This document shows, one piece after another, positions 17,640 to 24,581 of a stretch of DNA of 64,000 nucleotides. Origin of the DNA: Limnoglobus roseus (GTDB lineage: Bacteria; Planctomycetota; Planctomycetia; Gemmatales; Gemmataceae). Within the stretch, counting starts at the first letter, position 1, and every line of letters begins with the position of its first letter. Under the pieces are notes generated by a model. It was not told the origin of the DNA. It saw only the letters and a list, made by a program, of their open reading frames with translations, and did not search any database. The translations under genes and the position numbers were made by a program. The stretch covers positions 5,580,001 to 5,644,000 of the forward strand of contig NZ_CP042425.1 in assembly GCF_008254045.1 (NCBI RefSeq), read 5' to 3'.

Positions 17640-17942
17640 TCAATTGCCGTTGTTTGGCCCCCTATTGACGACGACGATCTCCCCGGACTCGACCCGCTCT
17701 TGCCACGAGTCGTACAGCTTCAGGATTTCGGGGACCGGCGCTTCGAGCAGGGTCTTGTTGACCGTCCGGCACTCCTCCATCGTGGTGAACCCCACAAGCT
17801 GTAGGGACTCATCCGGCCCGCCGAAATAGGTGGCGGTGAGCAATTCCTCCTGGGTTTGCGGACCCAGGGGGGAGAGCAAGGCGCTCCCGCCGACCCCGTT
17901 GACGTTCGTGATCGAGAGCCAGTAATACTTGCGGTTATTCAC
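17640..17942 (-). CDS. Small uncharacterised protein
   Basis: A GTG start at 17942, preceded by AGAAGAGG, gives 100 residues (begins NNRKYYWLSITNVNGVGG). The rest is acidic (TMEECRTVNKTLLEAPVPEI) with no recognised motif, signal or membrane segment. It lies between the IS element and the exonuclease-like operon on the same strand as both minus-strand groups. Function unknown. Confidence 0.5.
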   Translation of the reverse strand: MNNRKYYWLSITNVNGVGGSALLSPLGPQTQEELLTATYFGGPDESLQLVGFTTMEECRTVNKTLLEAPVPEILKLYDSWQERVESGEIVVVNRGPNNGN

Positions 17943-18096
17943 GTCATGCCTCTTCTTGTGCGGCGACCGAGAACAGGCGGGAGCGGCGACAATGCAAGCC
18001 ACTTGGGGCTATAACCAAGAGCTAGGACGCCGCTCCCGCCGTCCGTGAGGAAATTGAATCACGACGCTGGGGGTGGGTTCAAAGCGGACTTCGGAC

Positions 18097-18519
18097 TTAA
18101 TCCGACTTCCGACGAGCCGGGCCAAAATGCCTGCGCCACGTCGCCCGGACCCGCTCCGAGTCCTGCACCCGCTCGTCGTTCGGCCACCGCTGACCACAGG
18201 CCCGGCGAACCTCCTTCCAGGACTTCCCCTGGCTTCTGAGTTCGTTGGCGAAGTTGGCGATCTCCAGCGTCTCGGTTCTGCGACCCAGCTTGCCGGGCGC
18301 TGGCGGGTCTGCCCGTCCCGCCTCTCGCTGCCCCTGGAGGACGTATCTGGCGAAGAACTCGTCCACTTCGCTCTCCAGGTGATAGGTCGTGCCGTCCGGC
18401 GTCGTGTAGGCGACGGGCAACAGGGGCAGAACGTTCTGCGCCAGGGGTTCGGGCAGCCGATACGCCACCCGAACGTCTTCCGCTGTCATGAATCTGTTGA
18501 GTTCGATCAGCACGGTCAT
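18097..18519 (-). CDS. Possible HTH-type DNA-binding protein
   Basis: ATG at 18519 with AGGAGGG just upstream gives 140 residues. The first 60 residues (RFMTAEDVRVAYRLPEPLAQ, then LPVAYTTPDGTTYHLESEVD) resemble the helix-turn-helix plus wing layout of excisionase-like proteins with a trailing FFARYV. The C-terminal part is basic and helical (KSWKEVRRACGQRWPNDERV). The frame is also open upstream into the ubiquitin-fold frame, because of the frameshift described for that gene. The HTH call is tentative. Confidence 0.5.
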   Translation of the reverse strand: MTVLIELNRFMTAEDVRVAYRLPEPLAQNVLPLLPVAYTTPDGTTYHLESEVDEFFARYVLQGQREAGRADPPAPGKLGRRTETLEIANFANELRSQGKSWKEVRRACGQRWPNDERVQDSERVRATWRRHFGPARRKSD

Positions 18520-18579
18520 TCCCTCCTGGGTCGTTGCAGTCAGGTCCGAGACTTGGCTTAAGCGGTTCCCCGACCGGAC

Positions 18580-18797
18580 CCGTTGGGAAAATCCCAGCCG
18601 GTCACCGTTTCGGAGGACGTGCCTCAAACCGACGGGCGACCGTTCACCAAGGCGTCTGCGATGTAAGGGATGTTCACGGCGTCCCGGAGGAACGCCTTCG
18701 CCTGGGAAACGGTGGTCCCGGAAAGCGGGAGCCGGTCGTCCTCGTCACGGACGCCATAGCCGCTCCCGCAGTGGCTCGTGTCGGTCTTCGTGGTCAT
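18580..18797 (-). pseudogene. Ubiquitin-like beta-grasp small protein, frameshifted
   Basis: ATG at 18797 opens a 57-residue frame containing YGVRDEDDRLPLSGTTVSQA, FLRDAVNIPYIADALVNGRP and a stop at 18624. In the next frame the sequence continues VGLRHVLRNGDRLGF. Joined, the order strand, strand, helix, VNGRPV, HVL, GDRL-F is the typical layout of ThiS/MoaD/ubiquitin-like beta-grasp proteins. One added C near 18640 restores a full domain. No E1-like enzyme is visible nearby, and a C-terminal GG is not evident. The family is inferred from pattern only. Confidence 0.5.
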
Positions 18798-18896
18798 GGC
18801 CGTTGCCTTGAGGGTCGTTGTGGCGGCGAGCCGCCCTAGAAGGGGCGGCGTCGCAGCGGCGAAGAGGAGTGAAGGTTAGGCGTCGTCGTCGTCGCC

Positions 18897-19673
18897 TCAA
18901 TCGTCGTCGTCATCGCCCCAATCGTCGTCGAAGTCGTCTTCGTCGTCGTGGTAGAACACACGGGCCGGAATCCGGGCGGTCAGGGACTTGGCGAGCAGGT
19001 CCGAGTTGTTGAAGCGGTAGCCGTCGGCGGCCCGGCGATAGCCAGCGACGTATTCGTCGATGGGCATCCCGGCACAGTGTCCGTAAGGCATGACTGACAG
19101 CAGCGTGTTGCAGCCGGTGAACGCCATCACCTTGCGGTAAATCTCCCGGATCAGGTCCAGTTCCCCCAACCCGAAGTGGGTGTCGAGCGGCGGGCGTTTG
19201 CCGGTCAGGAGCAGGTACGCCACCTCCATGCTCGACCCGCCGACGGCCATCTGCTGCTCGTACTCCGGGTTGAGGCGGATGAGTTCCTGGAGGTCCACGA
19301 TCTCGATCTTCACCCTGTACTTCCTGAGCATGGCGGTGTCGGAAGAGACGCCGTAGCCGAAGTAGCGGCGCTCGCTTTCCGGCGTGACGCCGATCTTCGC
19401 CAGGGCCGTCTCGAAGGCGGCTGCCGTGAACGACGCCTCGCCGGGGTACTCGCCCTCAAGCCCACAGTGCAGCCGGTGGAAGAGCGACACCGGCTTGGTG
19501 GCCCGGAAGTCGATGCGGATGCCGTCGCCGGTGTCGGCGTCCATCAGCTTGAGTTGCACGATCTCGTTGTCCTGGATGAAGGTGTTGTCCAGGCCGGTGA
19601 ATTCCTCGTCGATCAGGATGTTCTTCACGGTGTCCATCGTCATTCCTTCAGTAATGTCGAACTTGTTACCCAT
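18897..19673 (-). CDS. Exonuclease-like protein with acidic tail
   Basis: A 258-residue protein (a start at 19637, after GAAGGA, would shorten it by 12). The segment ILIDEEFTGLDNTFIQDNEI near residues 19-38 matches the first motif of DEDD-type 3'-5' exonucleases (D-E within a strand, then G-L-D). Later motifs are less clear: SSDTAMLRKY near 110 and THFGLGELDLIREIY near 165-180, where the His could be the general base. The last 17 residues are nearly all Asp/Glu, encoded by a GTC/GTC-rich repeat. A divergent DnaQ-fold protein is the best guess, not proven. Confidence 0.5.
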   Translation of the reverse strand: MGNKFDITEGMTMDTVKNILIDEEFTGLDNTFIQDNEIVQLKLMDADTGDGIRIDFRATKPVSLFHRLHCGLEGEYPGEASFTAAAFETALAKIGVTPESERRYFGYGVSSDTAMLRKYRVKIEIVDLQELIRLNPEYEQQMAVGGSSMEVAYLLLTGKRPPLDTHFGLGELDLIREIYRKVMAFTGCNTLLSVMPYGHCAGMPIDEYVAGYRRAADGYRFNNSDLLAKSLTARIPARVFYHDDEDDFDDDWGDDDDD

Positions 19674-20051
19674 CTACTCGGCTGCGATGCAAACACGACG
19701 ACACAAACCACCGGTTGCGGCGGTGAGTTGGGCATCGCAGCACTGATAATGGGGAACTACACTGAATGTGGGACGCTGCACCCGGAAGCATTCAGTCCGG
19801 TGGTGGACTTCACGCTTCCCGACATGCCGAAATCGGCGTGGCAGCCTGCGGGGGGACGAAGCGGGCTGCCCCCTGTCCTGGTTGGCTGGCAGGGCTGCCG
19901 GTTGCGACGGTGGCCGTGAGGCCACCCCCTGCGCCTGCCCGCAGGGACTTTCGGGCGTGGGCCAACCGGCTGACAACCCACGACCGTAGCCGATAATACT
20001 ACGGTTCCGGGAGGTTGTATAGTTGATCGTAAACTTCTTCAGAACTGCGCT
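19674..20051 (+). other. Intergenic stretch between two minus-strand genes
   Basis: I see no convincing gene in these 378 bases. Open frames exist on both strands but their codon pattern is unlike the neighbours. It probably holds the promoter of the exonuclease-like gene. Confidence 0.4.
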
Positions 20052-20336
20052 TCAAGCTGTGTAAATGTGGACGCCGCCAACGACGGCGACCCTGATCTGC
20101 CCGCTGTCGAGCAGCGCCGACAAGAGGGCGTCCACGAGCGAAGGCTCCAGGTCGATGGCCCCGGTCAGTTGCCTGCGGGTCATGCCCGTTGGCCCGGCCT
20201 GCTGGAGCAGCGGCACGATCTTATCGGCTTGGGAAATATGACTATCGAGTCGGCGGTGGCGCTGCTCGACCCACGAGAGGAACTGTGGCAGGTGCATAAA
20301 GTATATATCCCGCACATATCCAATATCGCAGTCCAA
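20052..20336 (-). CDS. Small winged-helix-like protein
   Basis: A 94-residue frame (a start at the Met before HLPQFLSWVEQRHRRL would give 81). The C-terminal 60 residues have a winged-helix look: KIVPLLQQAGPTGMTRRQLT followed by EPSLVDALLSALLDSGQIRV and a short wing ending HIYTA. Such proteins are usually regulators, and this one sits at the left edge of the mobile-element core. Assignment is by pattern only. Confidence 0.5.
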   Translation of the reverse strand: MDCDIGYVRDIYFMHLPQFLSWVEQRHRRLDSHISQADKIVPLLQQAGPTGMTRRQLTGAIDLEPSLVDALLSALLDSGQIRVAVVGGVHIYTA

Positions 20337-20388
20337 AGGCGATACTGACTCGAAGCGCTTATCCGCCGCATATTCTATATCGCCGCTT

Positions 20389-20577
20389 TCAGTAGTGGGT
20401 GATACGCTCGGCCCTACTCGTCGGAGGCGGCGAGTTCGCCGACCTCGGAGCGGGTCCGTCCTGCCGCATCAACCGGGGGACGGCCCGATCCGCCGTCGGG
20501 ATATGCTCACGAGTCGGCGGCACTTCTTGAGGCGCTACAGCCGACGAAAACGATTCTCGGATATTCACGAAATTCAT
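20389..20577 (-). CDS. Possible small protein
   Basis: ATG at 20577 preceded by GAGGAAAC gives 62 residues (MNFVNIRESFSSAVAPQEVP, then Pro/Arg-rich). Codons look partly coding, but there is no family match. Low confidence. Confidence 0.3.
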   Translation of the reverse strand: MNFVNIRESFSSAVAPQEVPPTREHIPTADRAVPRLMRQDGPAPRSANSPPPTSRAERITHY

Positions 20578-20898
20578 CTCTTGTTTCCTCGCCAGTCGCT
20601 CGCTTAGAATTGTGCGTGACGACGAAGCAACTACTACAAAACACCAACCTACTTTCACTTCACCACGCTTACAACGACTTCAAAGCCACCCTCACTCGAC
20701 TACTGATCTCCACCACCAATCGCCCAACCAACTTCAACTGAAGCGCCCGGACTGCGCCGGACAGGATTGTTGATCGTGAGCAGCGTCTTTGCCTCCAGAT
20801 GTTGATCGGCCTTGCGCCGGGCAACAACGAGCCACGTTTTTACGCCGTGGCGATTGCGGCTCTGAATTCGTCGAACACAACAAATGGATCGGTGACAA
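20578..20898 (+). other. Intergenic stretch with a possible coding relic
   Basis: No gene is supported. On the minus strand about 20705-20870 reads SRNRHGVKTWLVVARRKADQ and onward with plausible codon use but no credible start, so it may be a relic of an older gene. Confidence 0.3.
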
Positions 20899-21252
20899 AT
20901 GGACAACGAACGAGTCGAGTACGTCGTCGAGGGCGATCTCAAGTTGGGTGAAACCGGGTGGCTTGAGGAAACCGACTTGGTGCTGACCGATACCAAGCTG
21001 TGCTATGGCGGCAGAAAACACCGGGATGTAATTCTCAAATTGACGCCCCAGCAGTGGAAGACACTGGCTCGGCTGGCGACCGAACAGGAACGGGAGTGTT
21101 ACATCACGGAGGTCGCCGAATCGGAAATGGCGGAATATCGGGCACGTCAGGGAGAGGACTACGAGGAGTTCAAGCTGGGACTCATTCACAAACTCGGTCT
21201 GGACGATGTGCCCAACGAGCGGTTGCCCTATTGCCTGAAGTCAAGGCGATAA
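20899..21252 (+). CDS. Uncharacterised acidic protein
   Basis: A 117-residue protein (begins MDNERVEYVVEGDLKLGETG) rich in Glu and Leu, with no signal peptide or membrane segment. The middle is LKLTPQQWKTLARLATEQER, compatible with a small helical domain. Codon use is less G+C rich than in the BREX genes. It is not recognised, and could be an antitoxin-like or regulatory protein. Confidence 0.5.
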   Translation: MDNERVEYVVEGDLKLGETGWLEETDLVLTDTKLCYGGRKHRDVILKLTPQQWKTLARLATEQERECYITEVAESEMAEYRARQGEDYEEFKLGLIHKLGLDDVPNERLPYCLKSRR

Positions 21253-21323
21253 CAATATCGACTCGTGCGACTGCGGCGACTGCACCTGGACCACGGTGGT
21301 CGTGGCGAGGAGGCTCGGTCGGA

Positions 21324-21536
21324 GTGGTGCGGAAGCTCGAAGTGACTCTCCATTCCGAAGACCTCGATCAACTCCTCGCCACGGTGCGCCGGGTGAATGA
21401 GTACCACCCCAGGACGGGCTACGGCCCCCGGTGGTCGCAGTGCAAACGGAACCGATGGGAATCCCGCAGAAATCGAACTGGTGAATATCCCGCACAGTCG
21501 GTTTTCGTCAAGAAGAAAACTGATGGTGCTGGATAG
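21324..21536 (+). CDS. Possible small protein
   Basis: Two in-frame GTG codons at 21324 and 21327 follow GAGGAGG and open about 70 residues (VRKLEVTLHSEDLDQLLATV, then YHPRTGYGPRW). The first half looks coding, the end does not. Without it the 300 bases between flanking genes would be empty. Low confidence. Confidence 0.3.
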   Translation: MVRKLEVTLHSEDLDQLLATVRRVNEYHPRTGYGPRWSQCKRNRWESRRNRTGEYPAQSVFVKKKTDGAG

Positions 21537-21556
21537 ATACCACAAAGGAGTACACC

Positions 21557-21760
21557 ATGCAACAAGAACACTACCTGCTCGGCGACGTGGCACGAGAACT
21601 CGGTCGGAAGCCGTTCCAAATCGTTTACATGATCGTCAACGGCCTCGTGGATGAGCCGAAGCTCCGAATCGGCGGCAAACGCATCTTCAGTAGGGCCGAC
21701 ATCGAGAACATCCGCCGGGCGATGGACAACAAGTACGGGCCGAAGGGGGTGACGAAATGA
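21557..21760 (+). CDS. Small HTH/excisionase-like protein
   Basis: A 67-residue protein with a strong AAAGGAG site before the ATG. The sequence HYLLGDVARELGRKPFQIVY, VNGLVDEPKLRIGGKRIFSR and ADIENIRRAM is the pattern of MerR-like or excisionase-like DNA-binding domains (helix-turn-helix, wing, last helix). Such proteins commonly control excision or replication of integrated elements. Its TGA overlaps the next ATG by four bases, forming a pair. Confidence 0.72.
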   Translation: MQQEHYLLGDVARELGRKPFQIVYMIVNGLVDEPKLRIGGKRIFSRADIENIRRAMDNKYGPKGVTK

Positions 21761-22050
21761 ACACGGCGAATTTCATCACCATGACGGCTTTGGGAAGCGT
21801 CTACGGCATCAACGCCCAGGATGTCGGAAGGAAATTGAAGGCTCTCGGCCTCCGCACCGATGACGGGCGACCCAGCCACCGGGCGCTGGACGAAGGTTTC
21901 GTACAGGAAAAGCTGCTGGAGTTCGGCGGCTCGCATTGGCTTTGGAATGAGCAGAAGGCGTGCGGTGTCCTGGACGGGGCGGGCAACCGACGGGGCGGCG
22001 ATAAAGGCGAGGAGATAGTTGACGGCTGCATCCTCATCCGGGGCGGCTGA
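21757..22050 (+). CDS. Small uncharacterised protein coupled to the HTH gene
   Basis: A 97-residue protein, start overlapping the previous stop. The segment ITMTALGSVYGINAQDVGRK then LKALGLRTDDGRPSHRALDE looks like a phage-type helix-turn-helix specificity segment of the kind seen in antirepressor and plasmid regulators. The C-terminus is Gly rich. A regulatory role in the element is likely but not shown. Confidence 0.55.
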   Translation: MNTANFITMTALGSVYGINAQDVGRKLKALGLRTDDGRPSHRALDEGFVQEKLLEFGGSHWLWNEQKACGVLDGAGNRRGGDKGEEIVDGCILIRGG

Positions 22051-22107
22051 CCGAAATGACGGGAACGGGCGAGCGATGGGATCGCTTTCCAACAACAACA
22101 AATAACA

Positions 22108-22144
22108 TGCCCCCGGCTCGGTCGGGAAACTGAAGCCGGGGGCA
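22108..22144 (+). terminator. Perfect 11-bp hairpin ahead of the replication-like gene
   Basis: TGCCCCCGGCT (22108-22118) is exactly complementary to AGCCGGGGGCA (22134-22144) across a 15-base loop. There is no T run after it, so it could be a weak terminator of the small-gene pair or a structure in the leader of the next gene. TATAGT follows at about 22147. Confidence 0.45.
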
Positions 22145-22163
22145 CTTATAGTCTGCGAGAACT

Positions 22164-23699
22164 ATGCTGTATTATAGTGCCACCGACTCGAAAATTGCGG
22201 CGAAACCCAGGTCGAAAAAGAAATCTCCCCGAAAGACCTGGAAGGGGACGCTGGCGGGCGACACGTTCCAAGTCCTGCACCCGTACCTCGACCTGTTCAC
22301 TTGCGGTGAGCGGTATCAGGACTCCCCGCACTTAAGCATTCCCAACTGGCTCAAGGCCGAGTACGCCGACCGCCACAACAGCAGCGACCCGAAGCGTGTC
22401 GCAATGCAGTACCACGCCGGTCGGCTCAACGCCAAACGGATTCAAAGGGGCATCGAGTTCGACGACCAGTATTTTACCTGCAACAAAGCCTCCGCTTCGA
22501 GCCTGTCGCTAGTGTACCTCGACCTGGACGACCACCACCCCCACCAAACCGACAAGGCCCAACTTACGCAGGCCGTCCTCAACTTCGTCGGTCCCGACAA
22601 CCTGTTCTTCAACGAGGGCCGTCTTTGGGTGAAGGGTTGTTGGAAGGATTCCGTCTACCCGAAGTTCAAGCAAGCCTACACCGCCTTCACCGAAGCTCTG
22701 GATTCCTGGGCCGTCGCCAAGTGCTTCCAAACGAACGTGGACACCCCCAAAGGCTTCAACCAGTTGGGGCGGCTCCCGTTCAAGAACTGGAATTACACTA
22801 AACTCGACACTTTCAAGAACACCGCCCACGTCACGGTCGAGATGCTGAAGGGTTGGACCCGCAGGCTGAAGGAAGACACCAAGCGGGGCACTTCGCCTTC
22901 GGCCTGCTTCGTGATCGACTCGCACTTTGACAGAGGGACTGACGCTCTCGTCGAATTTCCGTCGCCCAGCACCGTCGAAGGCTGCGACGGGGATGACACC
23001 CTCGACGACCGTGATGCTCCGCTCCGCTCCGCATCAAGCCCGACGACTCCGCTCCGCTCCGTCGCCGGAAAAGTTACCCCGGAGGTCAAGGGGCGGTCGA
23101 AGGCCAACGTCTGCAAGAGCCTGTCGGGGATGCCGCTCACGGAGCAGGAGATCGAAGATATTCCCGACCGGATCAATCGGTACAAGAGCCTGAGCTACCG
23201 CTGCATGGACGCCTCCCGGCAGCACAGGCCGAAGGGACAGCGGTTGTACAGCCTCGACGTGCAGTACGCCCTGACCATCCTCGACCTCCAATTCCGCCAC
23301 CCCAACGAGAACCACGGTGCGCCGGTTAAGAGGGCCGAGGCGTGGTGGAACTGGATGGTGAAAGAACGGTACTTCACACGGGGGTGGTGCGGGAAGAAGT
23401 GGGCGGCGATCCACCGGATGCTGGTGGACTGCGGCGTGCTGAACGTGATCGACAACACCTACTGGTTCTACGCCGAGGGCGGGAAGCCGGGGAAGGCGAT
23501 GCAGTACCACATCAAGGAAGAGTATTTGGCGGTCGCCACGAAAGGGGGAGAGGCATCTATTCAGGAAGTGAAAATCGACTTCACCCCCAACCGCACCCGC
23601 CCCTGCCGGGTTTCGACCCCGGAACGGCAGTTCGACTTCTGGGCGAGTCCGCATCAGCGGCAAAGGCTCGACGAAATCCTGTACGAAGCAGCGGCTTGA
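22164..23699 (+). CDS. Possible primase/replication-initiator protein
   Basis: A 511-residue protein beginning with a basic stretch (AAKPRSKKKSPRKTWKG). SLVYLDLDDHHPHQTDK near residues 113-130 has the D-x-D of archaeo-eukaryotic primase motif I. NEGRLWVKGC near 151 occupies the place of motif II without the usual S-x-H, and NQLGRLPFKNWNY near 195-210 resembles the R-L-P-x-x-N signature that follows. A low-complexity linker (about 260-310) precedes a C-terminal winged-helix-like region ending in KKWAAIHRMLVDCGVLNVID. Together with the integrase and RuvB-like genes it may replicate the element. Family inferred, not certain. Confidence 0.45.
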   Translation: MLYYSATDSKIAAKPRSKKKSPRKTWKGTLAGDTFQVLHPYLDLFTCGERYQDSPHLSIPNWLKAEYADRHNSSDPKRVAMQYHAGRLNAKRIQRGIEFDDQYFTCNKASASSLSLVYLDLDDHHPHQTDKAQLTQAVLNFVGPDNLFFNEGRLWVKGCWKDSVYPKFKQAYTAFTEALDSWAVAKCFQTNVDTPKGFNQLGRLPFKNWNYTKLDTFKNTAHVTVEMLKGWTRRLKEDTKRGTSPSACFVIDSHFDRGTDALVEFPSPSTVEGCDGDDTLDDRDAPLRSASSPTTPLRSVAGKVTPEVKGRSKANVCKSLSGMPLTEQEIEDIPDRINRYKSLSYRCMDASRQHRPKGQRLYSLDVQYALTILDLQFRHPNENHGAPVKRAEAWWNWMVKERYFTRGWCGKKWAAIHRMLVDCGVLNVIDNTYWFYAEGGKPGKAMQYHIKEEYLAVATKGGEASIQEVKIDFTPNRTRPCRVSTPERQFDFWASPHQRQRLDEILYEAAA

Positions 23700-24180
23700 C
23701 GGCCCCAGCACGGTCCCTCTGTCGGATCGGCGGTCGGACTACGCCCCGGCGGGCGTGCGGGCTATTATCCCTCTCCTGATCGGCCATGACCTCGCTGATA
23801 ACCACACATCTCCCTTCCGTTCAAGCATTCGCACCGACGCAGCCAAACAGTCGTGCGCAACCCAAACCTCTCCTGGGACACGGGTTAGCCATCAGTTTGG
23901 ACCCCTGTAGGAGCAAAACGCCGATCCCGGCTAGATGCGTCTTGTTGTGCGGGTCCACGGGGCAGTTGTCCGCATCGGGTGGACACGTCTCCGAGCCGTC
24001 GATGTCGTCCGGTGAGATTCCGGTTACGGCTGGCGGTTGCCACCCGGCCCTCAAGCCCCCCGTCCCACGCCGTTATTACGTCACCACGCCCTCGTCGCCG
24101 CAGCGGTATTAACTGCGTTCCGGGTAATTGCCGCATCTCACCACCGCTGCCCGGACACGCACATTATTTTCGAGGCGACC
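23700..24180 (+). other. Intergenic stretch, possible minus-strand relic
   Basis: No gene can be supported in these 481 bases. A minus-strand frame at 23821-24054 reads ISPDDIDGSETCPPDADNCP and GIGVLLLQGSKL with fair codon use; it could be a fragment or a small cysteine-containing protein. Confidence 0.35.
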
Positions 24181-24216
24181 ATGAACTAGACCCGACCGGG
24201 CCGGTCTACCTTGCGA
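24181..24216 (+). repeat. Leader element, copy A
   Basis: Begins ATGAACTAGACC and ends GGTCTACCTTGCGA, with TAGACC and GGTCTA forming an inverted repeat around a G+C-rich centre. The same element recurs at 26207 and 27994 and, diverged, at 41535 on the minus strand. This copy lies about 50 bases before the start of the methylase remnant. Confidence 0.8.
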
Positions 24217-24265
24217 CAACTTGCCGCCTTCTGCGTTACCCCATCCCTTCGCAGGAGGACTTTTC

Positions 24266-24360
24266 GTGGTGAAGCAACCGTTCCCGTATTTCGGCGGCAA
24301 GTCGTTCGTAGCGGAACAGGTCTGGCGGCGGTTCGGCGACGTGACCAACTACGTTGAGCC
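24266..24360 (+). pseudogene. N-terminal remnant of a D12-class DNA adenine methylase
   Basis: A GTG start with AGGAGG seven bases upstream opens VKQPFPYFGGKSFVAEQVWR and RFGDVTNYVEPFC. The YFGGK and YVEPF motifs are the N-terminal signature of D12-class adenine methylases. The match ends at residue 32; the frame then continues into unrelated-looking Arg/Pro-rich sequence to 24685, overlapping the next gene. The catalytic DPPY motif is absent. It is a truncated gene that kept its leader element and ribosome site. Confidence 0.7.
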
Positions 24361-24581
24361 GTTCTGTTCCTGGCCGAGTCGTCCAGGAGGCGTTCGGCGA
24401 GCCGCCCACGCTCCCAGCGCCGTCGAGAAATCCCGACGACACCGGAAACCAGACGCCGACCGCCCGGTCTGCCCGGCGAAACAAGTTTCGAAGTCCCCGG
24501 CCCACCAGCACGGCGTTCACGCCCCCTGCGACCCTGCGTGTTTTTCACCACTCCGCAGCCCGTCCGAAAGGGGACCGACGC

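Noticed and set aside
18876..18955. GTC/GTC-rich trinucleotide repeat
   Set aside because: It is explained by the Asp/Glu tail of the exonuclease-like protein and the bases just past its stop.
22108..22144. Riboswitch ahead of the replication-like gene
   Set aside because: Only a simple 11-bp hairpin is present, without a conserved aptamer-like core.
23010..23065. Repeated CTCCGCTCCG units inside the replication-like gene
   Set aside because: They encode a low-complexity linker between two domains (Ser/Pro/Leu/Arg); the frame stays open, so no separate element is needed.
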